DNA from: an uncultured Clostridia bacterium
Lineage (GTDB): Bacteria > Bacillota > Clostridia > Christensenellales > Borkfalkiaceae
Assembly (NCBI GenBank): GCA_934796775.1
Contig: CAKVPH010000007.1
Span: 36,887-100,886, forward strand
Reading direction: 5' to 3'
DNA: 64,000 nucleotides
Part shown: positions 1 through 8,918 of the stretch, piece by piece
How positions within the stretch are numbered: position 1 is the stretch's first letter
Layout of the letters: every line of letters begins with the position of its first letter
The notes under the pieces: generated by a model
Told to the model about the DNA's origin: nothing
Database searches by the model: none
Seen by the model: the letters and a program-made list of their open reading frames with translations, nothing else
Position numbers and translations under genes: made by a program

Positions 1-2
1 GT

Positions 3-467
3 TACGAGGCGGAAAAGACTATAGAGTATCACGCCGCAAAGATATTAAAAATGGCTGACGACCTCGGCTGGCACAGACGCCCTGACGGCAGATTAGAGGC
101 GCTAATCGACAGTGCGGCAAATCAAAAGACTCTGGCTTCTTCAAAAAGCGTTACCGAACTTTTTTTTGAACACGGCATTGCCTGCAACCCGAACGTAAAC
201 AAGGAAAAATTTGCGGGAATAGCTCGTGTTAAGGAATATTTTTCACAGGATAAAATCAAAATTTTCCCGTCGTGTACAAATCTCATAAGAGAGATAAAAA
301 GTTACAGGTGGGGTGAAAACGACGTTCCAGTAAAAAAGGACGACCATGCTTTGGACGAACTTCGTTACTACATAATGACAAGACCTCGCGGCAAAAAAAC
401 GGAAAGCCTTTTAACCGATGTTCAGCGTGACAAGGCACGACTTATAAGGAGGCTTGGCAGGAGGTAA
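3..467 (+). CDS. terL: Phage terminase large subunit, C-terminal part (5' end outside window)
   Basis: The open frame runs in from the left edge, so only the last ~154 residues are present. The terminase large subunit pumps DNA into the procapsid and cuts it; its C-terminal half is an RNase H-like nuclease. The visible piece ends with KKDDHALDELRYYIM, the acidic DHALDxLRY signature that closes the nuclease domain in many terminases. The ATPase domain would lie left of the window. The stop codon directly precedes the next ATG, and the following genes are phage head genes, which supports the call. An internal ATG at 51 is not the real start because the frame is open upstream of it. Confidence 0.8.
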   Translation, partial: YEAEKTIEYHAAKILKMADDLGWHRRPDGRLEALIDSAANQKTLASSKSVTELFFEHGIACNPNVNKEKFAGIARVKEYFSQDKIKIFPSCTNLIREIKSYRWGENDVPVKKDDHALDELRYYIMTRPRGKKTESLLTDVQRDKARLIRRLGRR

Positions 468-776
468 ATGGAAGATAAGACGATAGAAAAAATTCAGCGT
501 GCGCTTATTAAACGTGCGCTCGGGTACGACACGAGCGAAACGGTGGAAGAGTACGCCTTAAACGGTGACGACATGACTGTTGTAAGAAAAAAAGTAACCA
601 CAAAAAATATGCCGCCGGACATAACTGCCGCAAAAATTTTGCTTGAAAAAGCGGGAGAAGAGAATAAAAACGGATATTTTGAAATGACTGACGAACAGCT
701 CGAAAAAGAAAAGAACAGACTGCTCGCTTTATTAAAGGAGAAAGATCGCAGTGAAGATAGTAAAAAACAACGTTAA
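468..776 (+). CDS. Small phage protein, terminase-small-subunit-like tail
   Basis: A 102-residue charged, helical protein. It starts directly after the terminase stop, with AGGAGG five bases upstream of ATG. The stretch KVTTKNMPPDITAAKILLEK resembles the C-terminal segment of small terminase subunits, where a VT-x-VPPD-x-TAA pattern is common, but no DNA-binding helix-turn-helix is evident. The C-terminal third is a Glu/Lys-rich coiled coil. It could be a small-terminase remnant or a head-assembly accessory; function is not established. Confidence 0.6.
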   Translation: MEDKTIEKIQRALIKRALGYDTSETVEEYALNGDDMTVVRKKVTTKNMPPDITAAKILLEKAGEENKNGYFEMTDEQLEKEKNRLLALLKEKDRSEDSKKQR

Positions 777-954
777 AATAGTTTGCGACGTAAAAGGCTG
801 CTCAAACATAGCCGATTACAGACTGATAATGGACGTAGGCGGCTACGATCAGATGTGTTTGTGCGAAAAATGCTTAAAGGAATTTTACGCCGAAGCTAAA
901 AAAAATATTTATTCGGAGGAAACAAACGGTGCAAAAAGAACAAAACGAAATTGA
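751..954 (+). CDS. Small cysteine-rich phage protein (zinc-ribbon-like)
   Basis: A 67-residue protein starting at GTG with AAAGGAG upstream. It overlaps the previous gene by 26 bases and the portal gene by 26 bases, as in tightly packed phage operons. CDVKGC near residue 12 and CLCEKC near residue 37 give four or more cysteines in two pairs, suggesting a metal-binding knuckle. I do not recognise a family. It lies between the terminase genes and the portal. Confidence 0.6.
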   Translation: MKIVKNNVKIVCDVKGCSNIADYRLIMDVGGYDQMCLCEKCLKEFYAEAKKNIYSEETNGAKRTKRN

Positions 955-2770
955 GTTTTCAAAGGAACTTGCCAAAGAAGTTACCGATGATTTTTTAAGG
1001 CGGCGCGAAGAACGCAAGGCTTTGGAACAGCAGTGGAAACTCAATATCAATTACCTGATGGGCAATCAGTATGCCGAAGTTTTGCCGACGGGCGAGATTG
1101 ACGAAGAGCAGAAGGATTATTTCTGGCAAGGCAGAAACGTATATAATCATATTGCGCCTATTATTGAAACCCGAATCGCAAAGCTGTCCCGCGTGCGCCC
1201 CGTGATGAGCGTGAGAGCTTCCGGCAACGAAGAGAGCGATTTAAAGTCTGCAAAAATGGCATCCGCGCTTTTAAACTCCACTTTTTCGCGACTTGAAATG
1301 AGCGACGTGATTTATAAAGCTACGCTATGGAGCGAAACCACGGGTACTTCGTTTTACAAAATAATGTGGGACGACTCTGCGGGTAAAAAAATGGGTAAGG
1401 TGGACGGAAAGAACGTGTTTGAAGGTGACGTAAAAGTTATAGCCGTTTCGCCGTTCGATATTTTTCCGGACAGCCTTTTTCACGAAGATATCGATGACCT
1501 TAAAAGCATTATACATGCCCGTGCTATGCACGTTGACGACGTAAAAGCCGTTTACGGCAAGACTCTCAGCGGCGGCGACGTAGACGTTTTCACTTTGGAA
1601 AAATGCAACGCGTCAAACGGAACTTTCGGGAAAAGGGTTACGAGCGGAGTCGTGCATGACAACGTGCTTGTAATCGAGCGTTACGAAATGCCTTGCGAAA
1701 AATATCCTAACGGCAGAGTGGTTACCGTTTCGCAGGACACAGTGCTTGCCGTTAGCGATTTGCCGTATATAAACGGAGAGGAAAATAAACGTATTTTTCC
1801 GTTTGTGCGGCAGATTGCAATAAATCAGGCGGGTTGTTTTTTCGGCGTAAGCGTGATAGACAGAATCATACCTTTGCAAAAGGCGTATAACGCGGTAAAA
1901 AACAGAAAGCACGAGTACTTAAACAGAATAAGCATGGGCGTTGTGACCGTAGAAGACGGTTCGGTAGATACCGACGCATTGACCGAGGACGGACTTTCGC
2001 CCGGAAAAGTGCTTGTTTACAGGCAGGGTTCAACGCCGCCCAGGCTTATGGCCTCTGCGTCTGTGCCGCCGGACTTTACTTATGAAGAGTCGCGGCTCGA
2101 ACAGGAATTTATAAACGTAAGCGGCGTAAGCGAGTTTTCGCGTAATTCGTCGGTACTATCTCAAAATTTAAGCGGCGTTGCGCTTGAGCTTATGGTTGAA
2201 CAGGACGAAACAAGGCTTACCATAACCGCAGAAAATATACGAAAGGCTGTAAGAATTATAGGCAAACAGATAATAAGGCTTTTCAAGCAATACGCAAAAC
2301 TTACAAGAATGATGAGGGTGGCGGGCAAAGGCAACTCGGTGGAACTTTACTATTTCAACGCGAGCGATTTAACCAGCGACGACGTGGTTTTCGATACCGA
2401 AAACGAGCTGTCATACACGCCCGCACAAAAAAAGAGCGCGATTTACGAAATGCTCACGAGCGGGCTTTTGTCTGATGCGGACGGCAATTTGAGCCAAAGC
2501 ACGAAAGCTAAGATTTTGGAAATTTTGGGTTTCGGCACTCTTTCGTGCGCTCAGGACATAACAAATTTACATGTGGATAAAGCTCAGCGTGAAAATATCG
2601 AGCTTTTTAGCAAAAATATAGAGCCCGACGAATTTGATGATCACAAAATTCACGTCGTCGAGCATACGAGGTTTTTACTCACCGAAGATTTTTGCGGCAG
2701 AGAAGAATACAAGAAAAAAATAATCGAACATATGCGCAAGCATAAAATAACGGAGGTACCTGATGAATAA
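929..2770 (+). CDS. Phage portal protein (P22-like)
   Basis: A 613-residue protein starting at GTG with CGGAGGA upstream. Portals form the dodecameric ring at one capsid vertex through which DNA enters and leaves. The region around residues 300-350 (FFGVSVIDRIIPLQKAYNAV, then NRISMG) matches the core of P22-type portals, where a hydrophobic helix precedes a polar stem. Early YLMGNQY and FWQGRNVYNH motifs also fit large podovirus-type portals. Its length is near the 600-700 usual for that group. It overlaps the scaffold gene by 8 bases. Confidence 0.85.
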   Translation: MQKEQNEIEFSKELAKEVTDDFLRRREERKALEQQWKLNINYLMGNQYAEVLPTGEIDEEQKDYFWQGRNVYNHIAPIIETRIAKLSRVRPVMSVRASGNEESDLKSAKMASALLNSTFSRLEMSDVIYKATLWSETTGTSFYKIMWDDSAGKKMGKVDGKNVFEGDVKVIAVSPFDIFPDSLFHEDIDDLKSIIHARAMHVDDVKAVYGKTLSGGDVDVFTLEKCNASNGTFGKRVTSGVVHDNVLVIERYEMPCEKYPNGRVVTVSQDTVLAVSDLPYINGEENKRIFPFVRQIAINQAGCFFGVSVIDRIIPLQKAYNAVKNRKHEYLNRISMGVVTVEDGSVDTDALTEDGLSPGKVLVYRQGSTPPRLMASASVPPDFTYEESRLEQEFINVSGVSEFSRNSSVLSQNLSGVALELMVEQDETRLTITAENIRKAVRIIGKQIIRLFKQYAKLTRMMRVAGKGNSVELYYFNASDLTSDDVVFDTENELSYTPAQKKSAIYEMLTSGLLSDADGNLSQSTKAKILEILGFGTLSCAQDITNLHVDKAQRENIELFSKNIEPDEFDDHKIHVVEHTRFLLTEDFCGREEYKKKIIEHMRKHKITEVPDE

Positions 2771-3473
2771 AGAGCAAGAATCCGTCCGCGGCGAACTTGC
2801 GGGAGGAAAAGACGCTTTTTCAACAGAAGAACAAATCGCAGCGCAACCGATCGGCGAAACAGATGCGATCTCTTTTGGCAAATTTGCCGATGAAAAAGCA
2901 CTTTTAAAAGCATACAACGACTTAGAGTCCGAATTTACAAAACGTAGTCAACGACTCAAGGAGTTGGAAAGGGAAAATAGTCTTTTTAAACAAGAACAAA
3001 CAGATATGCTTTCAGGCAAAAACGAAGTCGTACATGATGAAACGGGGAGTGCGGCAAAGGAACGCGAAACAAATTCTGCCTCTTGTTTTAAAGACGATGG
3101 GGAAATAACTGCGGAGGTTTGTCGTTTTTTACGGCAAAATCCTGAAGCCGCGGCTTATGCCGAGGCTATTGCTCTTAAAGCCGGAACTTTCGGCGATGCA
3201 AAAAGCGGCGTTTTAGAAAGAGCCTACATAGAAGTTTTGAAAGACGAACTGCAAAAAGAGCGCGAAAAGATAAACGACGATTTTATTTATACGAGCGCGA
3301 AAAATACGCCCGAAATAAAGGAAAAAATAATTCGAGATTATTTAAGCGCGCTTAGCGGACAAAAAAGCGTAAGGCTTTTATCCGGCGGCGAATCTTTAGT
3401 CATGCCGCCCGAGCGCCCTAAAAACATCGCCGAAGCCGGCGAAATGGCAACCTTGATTTTAAGAAAAATTTAA
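2763..3473 (+). CDS. Phage scaffolding-like protein
   Basis: A 236-residue, very acidic and Glu/Lys-rich protein between portal and major capsid genes, the usual place for the scaffolding protein that guides capsid assembly and is then removed. Residues ~50-85 form a predicted coiled coil (FTKRSQRLKELERENSLF). No enzymatic motif is seen. GGAGGT lies six bases before ATG. The C-terminus ends in a short basic segment (LILRKI), compatible with the coat-binding tail of scaffolds. Assignment rests on position and composition. Confidence 0.65.
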   Translation: MNKEQESVRGELAGGKDAFSTEEQIAAQPIGETDAISFGKFADEKALLKAYNDLESEFTKRSQRLKELERENSLFKQEQTDMLSGKNEVVHDETGSAAKERETNSASCFKDDGEITAEVCRFLRQNPEAAAYAEAIALKAGTFGDAKSGVLERAYIEVLKDELQKEREKINDDFIYTSAKNTPEIKEKIIRDYLSALSGQKSVRLLSGGESLVMPPERPKNIAEAGEMATLILRKI

Positions 3474-3490
3474 CTGATAAAGGAGATTTT

Positions 3491-4663
3491 ATGGTAACAA
3501 TCAGCAGTGCGGATAACGCACTTAAATCATTATATCTCGGCGTGGTAGCCGAACAGCTCAATACGGGAGTCAATCCCTTACTTGCAAAAATCAAACAGAC
3601 CTCGCAGGACGTATGGGGTAAAGAAATAAGACGTCTTGCGCAGTACGGAATAAACGGCGGTATCGGCGCGGGAACGGAAGACGGCGCGCTTCCCGCCGCG
3701 GCAGGCAACAATTACGATCAATTCGTGTTGACGCTTAAAAATCTGTACGGCACAATCGAAATTTCGGATAAAGCCGTTCGTGCGTCCGAAAACAGCGTCG
3801 GAGCGTTCGTCAATCTGTTAAATGCAGAAATGGAAGGGCTTTTAAAGGCGTCTTCGTTCAACTTTGGCAGAATGTTGTTCGGCGACGGGAACGGAACGCT
3901 TGCAACGGTCAGCTCTGTAAGCGACGGAGTAATTACACTTGACAGCGTTAAAAACGTGGTAGAAGGTATGGTTATAGATTTTCTGTCCTCCGCAGGCGCG
4001 GCTATTTCGGGCGCTGCAGGAAGAAGAATTACAGGAGTAGACAGAACAAATAAAACAATTACCGTAACCGGAACCGCACTCACTTCTACCAACGTACCCG
4101 AAGGCAGCATAATAACCGTTCAGAATTCTTACGGTAAAGAAATTACGGGTTTAAAAGCTATTTTTAAATCAACCGGAAGCATTTACGGGTTGGACAGGGC
4201 AACTCATAAATGGCTCGTTCCATATATGAAGAGCAGCGTAGGCACGATATCCGAAACTGTTATTCAGGAAGCTATCGACGAGCTTGAAGAAAACGCCGGC
4301 AGCCGAGTAAACTTTATAGTTTGTTCTTCGGGCGTAAAAAGAGCATATCAGGAACATCTTGCCACATACAAGCGCAATATCGACGTTATGGAATTAAACG
4401 GCGGGTATAAAGCTCTTTCTTACAACGGCATTCCCGTTATTTCGGACAGATTCTGCCCGGACGGCACGATGTACCTTCTCAATACCGACGATTTCGTTCT
4501 TCATCAGCTTTGCGACTGGAAGTGGTTAGAGGGCGAAGACGGAAAAGTCTTAAAGCAGGTGGCAAACAAGCCCGTTTACAGCGCGACGCTCGTAAAATAT
4601 GCGGATCTTATTTGCACAAGACCGTGCGGACAAGCAATGCTCAGCGGTATAACCGAAGCGTAA
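3491..4663 (+). CDS. Phage major capsid protein (HK97-fold type)
   Basis: A 390-residue protein preceded by AAGGAG at eight bases. It would form the icosahedral shell. The N-terminal part (LYLGVVAEQLNTGVNPL, then IRRLAQYGINGGIGAG) and the middle DNLYGTIEISDKA-like strand resemble capsid proteins of prophages in Clostridia. Residues ~135-225 are a Gly/Thr/Val-rich beta insertion, resembling an insertion domain in the A-domain. The C-terminal NGIPVISDRFCPDGTMYLLNTDDF is the P-domain/A-domain signature typical of HK97-fold coats. Strong SD and position after the scaffold agree. Confidence 0.85.
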   Translation: MVTISSADNALKSLYLGVVAEQLNTGVNPLLAKIKQTSQDVWGKEIRRLAQYGINGGIGAGTEDGALPAAAGNNYDQFVLTLKNLYGTIEISDKAVRASENSVGAFVNLLNAEMEGLLKASSFNFGRMLFGDGNGTLATVSSVSDGVITLDSVKNVVEGMVIDFLSSAGAAISGAAGRRITGVDRTNKTITVTGTALTSTNVPEGSIITVQNSYGKEITGLKAIFKSTGSIYGLDRATHKWLVPYMKSSVGTISETVIQEAIDELEENAGSRVNFIVCSSGVKRAYQEHLATYKRNIDVMELNGGYKALSYNGIPVISDRFCPDGTMYLLNTDDFVLHQLCDWKWLEGEDGKVLKQVANKPVYSATLVKYADLICTRPCGQAMLSGITEA

Positions 4664-4681
4664 AAACGCAAATATTTTGCG

Positions 4682-4712
4682 GCTGCCGATATAAAAAACT
4701 TATATCGGCAGC
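4682..4712 (+). promoter_or_regulatory. Perfect 13-bp hairpin after the capsid gene
   Basis: GCTGCCGATATAA and TTATATCGGCAGC are exact inverted repeats separated by five bases, 18 bases after the capsid stop and 42 before the next start. No U-run follows, so it is not a standard terminator. It may protect the 3' end of the capsid mRNA or mark an RNA-processing site so that coat protein is made in excess. Confidence 0.6.
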
Positions 4713-4753
4713 AAATATGCGCCGCACGAAAATATGATAAGGAATTTTGATTT

Positions 4754-5317
4754 ATGACGGTAAAAAACGTATTAAAAATTACCGCCGATCTTCTCGGCGA
4801 AAAAGACGTAAAAGATTATTTGTCGGGAAACGTTCCCGACGACTCGGAATATTGCAAAACAACAACGGCTCTTTTAAAAAGATGTTACGATATGGTAACC
4901 GACGAACTTGCCTGCGAATACGCCCCCATTTTGTATAGCGAACAACTTGAAAGTAAAAACGGAAAAATAGCGTATTCGGCTTTTACAAAAAACCCTTTAA
5001 AAATTCTTTCCGTAAAAGATGAAAACGGTAAAAAGTGCTGCTATAAGCCGTTTATCGATTATTTGGAAGTTGCGGACGGACTAAAAAGCGTAGTTTACGA
5101 ATATCGTCCTAAGATTCAAACGGAAGACGAAGAAGCGATTTTTTCAAATTATAAAACGGGAGAGTACACTTTAATTTACGGTATAGCCGCAGAATTTTGT
5201 CTGGAACGAGGAAGAGTAAATGAAAGCGAAATTTGGAGCAATAAATACTATCAGGGATTAAAGGGCAGACTCAGCGAAAGGCGAAATCTTAAAATCCCCG
5301 CAAGGAGATGGTTTTGA
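4754..5317 (+). CDS. Phage head-to-tail connector/adaptor-like protein
   Basis: A 187-residue protein next after the capsid gene. Its position matches the small adaptor (P22 gp4-like or HK97 gp6-like) that binds under the portal. The sequence is alpha-helical at the N-terminus (KNVLKITADLLGEKDV), has a central beta-rich section, and ends with YQGLKGRLSERRNLKIPARRWF, a basic helix common in connector proteins. AAGGAA lies upstream. Function is inferred from position and size. Confidence 0.6.
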   Translation: MTVKNVLKITADLLGEKDVKDYLSGNVPDDSEYCKTTTALLKRCYDMVTDELACEYAPILYSEQLESKNGKIAYSAFTKNPLKILSVKDENGKKCCYKPFIDYLEVADGLKSVVYEYRPKIQTEDEEAIFSNYKTGEYTLIYGIAAEFCLERGRVNESEIWSNKYYQGLKGRLSERRNLKIPARRWF

Positions 5318-6759
5318 TGTTTTACCCAAAAGCTCAGAAAGTAAACGGCAGATACAAAGGCACAAAAACAGTGCGTGATTTTTCGGCGGGAATGGATTCG
5401 GTCACCGATGAAGAGGTGCTTGACCTGCCAAAGTGTGCCGAAGCTTATAATTTTTCATATCGAGGCGGAGTGCTTTGCGACGGCGAGGGTATAAAAACGG
5501 CAAAGTTCGGATTTTACGATAATTCGCCCGTGTTCAACGTTGCGGGCGTAACGCCGCAAAAACTATATTATTACAAAAAATACGACGAGGATTTGACTAA
5601 ATACGTCGAATATCTTTTAGTTTACGGCGACGATAACGAAATGTATATAGCTAATGCCGAAACCGATTCGGAATTTACAAAAATAAAAGGTTTAACCTTT
5701 GATTATCCGCCCAAAGCCGTGCCATATGCATATAACGGGGAAGACGTTATGATTTTTTCCGACGAGCGATCGATGAAAATATACAACGGAAAAACCGTAA
5801 AACCCGCAACCGACGTGCCTGCAATAACGTCTATGTGTATTCATAACGAAAGATTGTTCGTAACAGAGGCAAAAAATAAAACTTCGCTTTGGTTTTCTGA
5901 TGATTTTGACCCTATGAACTGGAAAATCTCTTTAGACGAAGCAGGTTTTATAGATATACGCGAAGGAAACGGCAGTTTGCTTAAAGCAGTGTCATTCGGC
6001 GGATACGTTTATGCGTTTGCCTCTTATGCGATAATGCGTATTACGGCATACGGCGATCAGCGCGAATTTTCGCTGGAAACGGCGGCTTTGTCATCGGGCA
6101 AAATATATCCCGAAAGCATTACCGTGTGCGGGGACAGAATTATTTACCTTGCCGAAGACGGTTTTTACGCTTTCACCGGCGGGACGCCTGTTAAAATAAT
6201 TAAAAAGCTCGATAAAATGCTTATCGGAACGGATAATTCCGAATGTAAAGGCTGTTATTTCGGCGGTAAGTATTACTGCGTTTTAAGGCTTAAAACAAGC
6301 GTTGCAAACGAACAGATTATGCTTGTTTACAACGTGCATGCAGGCACTTATTGTCTTATGCGAAACTTAAGCATAAAAGATATTGTCCTTATGGACGGCG
6401 AAGAACATTCAAAACTTTTGTTTTTGATTAAAGACAGATTTGACGTATGTACTTTATCAAAAAGGGCCGAACTTTGTTCTGTTCCGCTTACAAAATTTTG
6501 GAAAAGCGGTAAATGCGATTTAAACATCTGTAAAGAAAAGACCATTACAAAAGTGTCGCTTACCGCTTCGGAAAAGGTTGAAGTTTTAATAAAAAGTGAG
6601 GCAGGAAGTCGATTATTGCACTTTTCGGGAATAAACAAAGAGCAAACGCTACCCGTAGGTTTAAAGGGTAGAAGCTTTATTTTCGAGATTGAATCGAGAG
6701 TTCCCGAAAACAGAATTTCAGCGTTTAGAATCGAATACGAATATTTTGCGGAGGCATAA
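5317..6759 (+). CDS. Phage stopper/DNA-stabilisation-like protein (P22 gp10-like position)
   Basis: A 480-residue beta-rich protein. I take the ATG at 5317, which overlaps the preceding stop as TGATG and has AAGGAG nine bases upstream; an in-frame ATG at 5308 sits directly on the SD and is less likely. The N-terminal FSAGMDSVTDEEVLDLPKCAEAYNF and repeated blade-like strands (RLFVTEAKN, YVYAFASYAIMRI, IIYLAEDGFYAFTGGTPVKI) suggest a beta-propeller. In P22, gp10 has similar length and the same order after the adaptor, closing the portal channel. The link is by synteny and fold impression only. Confidence 0.6.
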   Translation: MFYPKAQKVNGRYKGTKTVRDFSAGMDSVTDEEVLDLPKCAEAYNFSYRGGVLCDGEGIKTAKFGFYDNSPVFNVAGVTPQKLYYYKKYDEDLTKYVEYLLVYGDDNEMYIANAETDSEFTKIKGLTFDYPPKAVPYAYNGEDVMIFSDERSMKIYNGKTVKPATDVPAITSMCIHNERLFVTEAKNKTSLWFSDDFDPMNWKISLDEAGFIDIREGNGSLLKAVSFGGYVYAFASYAIMRITAYGDQREFSLETAALSSGKIYPESITVCGDRIIYLAEDGFYAFTGGTPVKIIKKLDKMLIGTDNSECKGCYFGGKYYCVLRLKTSVANEQIMLVYNVHAGTYCLMRNLSIKDIVLMDGEEHSKLLFLIKDRFDVCTLSKRAELCSVPLTKFWKSGKCDLNICKEKTITKVSLTASEKVEVLIKSEAGSRLLHFSGINKEQTLPVGLKGRSFIFEIESRVPENRISAFRIEYEYFAEA

Positions 6760-6760
6760 A

Positions 6761-7624
6761 ATGTCGGATGAAAAAAGGAAGATCGACGAGCTTGACAGAA
6801 GAGTTAAAAAGCTTGAAAAACAGGCGAATGATTTTTCGGTAAATTATTACGAAATTAAAAAAGAAAGCATTGCAAGTGCAAATTCACACAGTTTTAACTT
6901 TAAAATCACGGCTTATAACGATTGTTTTGTTAAAATGTGTGTAAAAGTAAGCACTGATTGCGAAGATTATTTTTTAAAACTCAGACTAAACGGCGTTGAC
7001 GCTTTTTTTAAAACTCAAAATAAAAACGCCTTAGTCAGCAGTGCGCTGCCGCTTATTCAAGGCGAAAATAAGATTGAAGTAATTTTAAGTTCCGCTTCGC
7101 CGTTTATTGTAAACGAGTGTTTTTTAAGCTGCTCGGGCGCGGTAAATTATGCCAAAAGCGAAGTTATATTATCGGTTTTAAACGAAGAATCGCGCAGTAT
7201 AATTTTGTTTTCATACGACGGCGAAATATGGATTAAACGATATATAGGCGGACTTTTAGAAAATATTGCTTTTATAAAAGGAGGCGGAGCTGCGGCTTTT
7301 TGCAAGCTTGATTCAAATTACGCGGTGTTTTACACCGACGAATATAAAACTTTAAAAATAAGAATTTACGATAATGACTTTACGTTAAAAAACGAAGAAA
7401 CGATAGACGATTGCGTTTCGTCTGTATGTGCGATCGGCGGAATCGAATGTGAGGCGTATGCAGTTAAGGGTAACAGAGTTTACCGCTACTTTATAGACGG
7501 AGCTTTGAACGTCGTTTCTGCGATAACTAATTTTACGGCAAAAAGCGTAAGATGCAATCCCGACGTTAAAGGACTTATTATAATTACCGATTTTAACGGG
7601 AACGACAAACTCGTATCCGTTTAA
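6761..7624 (+). CDS. Coiled-coil plus propeller-like phage virion protein, possibly cut by a frameshift
   Basis: A 287-residue protein. The start is ATG 6761, one base after the previous stop region, with GGAGG about seven bases upstream. Residues 1-30 form a coiled coil (KIDELDRRVKKLEKQANDF); residues 30-120 look like a beta-sandwich; the remainder contains propeller-like repeats (SIILFSYDGEIWIKRYIG, YAVFYTDEYKTLKI, EAYAVKGNRVYRYF). It stops in the middle of such a repeat at TAA 7622, and the frame shifted back by one base continues the pattern through 7893. It is probably a tail or distal virion component; no named family was recognised. Confidence 0.55.
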   Translation: MSDEKRKIDELDRRVKKLEKQANDFSVNYYEIKKESIASANSHSFNFKITAYNDCFVKMCVKVSTDCEDYFLKLRLNGVDAFFKTQNKNALVSSALPLIQGENKIEVILSSASPFIVNECFLSCSGAVNYAKSEVILSVLNEESRSIILFSYDGEIWIKRYIGGLLENIAFIKGGGAAAFCKLDSNYAVFYTDEYKTLKIRIYDNDFTLKNEETIDDCVSSVCAIGGIECEAYAVKGNRVYRYFIDGALNVVSAITNFTAKSVRCNPDVKGLIIITDFNGNDKLVSV

Positions 7625-7893
7625 AAATAAATGTAAATAAATTAAACGTTTTTCCTCAAATTTATATGGTAAGTTTTAACAAAAAAAGAATAAACAGAAT
7701 AAATAAAAACGGCGATAAAGTCGCTTTAAGCACGGTGAACTCGTCAGGCAATATAAATTATATCGAAGTAGAAGGCGACAGCGTTTCAAACGTAAACGCT
7801 TTTGCCGTTGCAGATGACGCCGTGCAGTTATACGACGGCAGTATTTTAAAAAGAATCAAATATAATCTTATAATCGAAAAAGGGAGGAATTAG
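7624..7893 (+). pseudogene. Out-of-frame continuation of the preceding virion gene
   Basis: In the frame one base back, codons after the TAA read on as KINVNKLNVFPQIY before the only ATG (7666), then through DGSILKRIKYNLIIEKGRN to a stop at 7891-7893. The style matches the propeller repeats of the upstream gene and completes an unfinished repeat. The ATG at 7666 has no SD. The break lies around 7619-7628 in GTTTAAAAAT. It may be a disabling frameshift, a sequencing error in the A-run, or a -1 programmed shift. As a separate gene it would be only 75 residues. Confidence 0.5.
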
Positions 7894-7899
7894 CCGAAT

Positions 7900-8832
7900 A
7901 TGAAATATAAAATGCCGTTTACCGACAGAGATTTCAGCTTGGTAAACGAAACAAAAACAGACGGCGGAAAAAATCCGAAGAACACAAAAAAGGACGAACT
8001 TATAAAAGAGCTTGAAGGTCTTAAAGGTCTTGCCGATTCTGCGCTTGACGACGCTGTAAGTAAGCAATTTGAATCCGAATTTATGCAAAAGGACGGGCGC
8101 ACGGACGAGCAGATTAAAAAAGCTGTGGAAGACGAAGCGAATATAAAAAAGCAATCCGAAATCGAAAAAGCATACGAAAGCGCGAACGAAGAACATGCAA
8201 AGCTTGACCAGACTCGTGCAAAACAGGCTGAAGATAAACAGAACGAAATAAAAAACGTGAATTATACTTATGACGAGGCAAAGGAAAACGCTCAGAATCA
8301 GGCGTTAAAGCGCGGGCTTCAAAGAAGTTCTGTCATAATGAATCTCTTAAAGGAATACGACGACGGAAAGTTTGCAAAGTTTAACGAAATCGATGCAAAG
8401 TACGAAGACAAAAATTCCGCATTAGACGAGCAGATTGCAAAGCTTGACAAAGATCTTGCCGATTCAATCAAAAAGCTTGACTTTGAAACGGCTATAAACG
8501 TTCAGAGCGAGATTGAAAAGCTTAAAAAGGAGCGCGACGATAAAAACGCCGAAGTATTAAAATACAACAATCAGCTTAGCGAAAAGATCGCAAAATACAA
8601 GCAAAATCTTGAAAACAGCGAGTACGGCAAAAAGATACTTGCCGCGGCAGAAGATCAAAAAAACGCCTATTACCGCAAAATGGCAGATAAAGTAATAGGG
8701 TATTATCAAACCCTTTCAAACGACGAAATGCTTGACGATTATCTTTCCGGCGAATACGAAAAACTGCTTGGAGCAAGCGGGCTAAAGCTTCTCCGCACCT
8801 ATGTAACATCCCGCCAGAATCAGGCAAAATAA
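7900..8832 (+). CDS. Long coiled-coil phage structural protein
   Basis: A 310-residue protein dominated by Lys/Glu/Asp heptads from ~residue 20 to 265 (KKDELIKELEGLKGL, NEIDAKYEDKNSALDEQIAKLDKDLAD). The last ~45 residues are mixed helix/loop (YYQTLSNDEMLDDYLSGEYEKLLG). GGGAGGAATT precedes ATG. It is the last gene of the phage block, followed by an intrinsic terminator. The shape suggests an internal core, needle or tail fibre protein, but I cannot assign it. Base and codon use resemble the neighbouring host genes. Confidence 0.55.
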   Translation: MKYKMPFTDRDFSLVNETKTDGGKNPKNTKKDELIKELEGLKGLADSALDDAVSKQFESEFMQKDGRTDEQIKKAVEDEANIKKQSEIEKAYESANEEHAKLDQTRAKQAEDKQNEIKNVNYTYDEAKENAQNQALKRGLQRSSVIMNLLKEYDDGKFAKFNEIDAKYEDKNSALDEQIAKLDKDLADSIKKLDFETAINVQSEIEKLKKERDDKNAEVLKYNNQLSEKIAKYKQNLENSEYGKKILAAAEDQKNAYYRKMADKVIGYYQTLSNDEMLDDYLSGEYEKLLGASGLKLLRTYVTSRQNQAK

Positions 8833-8872
8833 CAAAAAAACGAGTAAATTATAAACCATAAATTTAACAAAT

Positions 8873-8918
8873 AAAAAGCCGAGGGAAAGCTATAGGATTT
8901 TTCCTTCGGCTTTTTTAG
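8873..8918 (+). terminator. Intrinsic terminator ending the phage block
   Basis: AAAAGCCGAgGGAAA and TTTCCtTCGGCTTTT form a long stem with a ~10-base loop, followed by a T-run. It lies 41 bases after the last phage gene and separates the module from yqfC. Confidence 0.85.

Noticed and set aside
4510..4737. Separate gene in another frame across the end of the capsid gene
   Set aside because: It overlaps the capsid gene in a different frame, is highly basic and has no SD; it is a shadow of the capsid gene.
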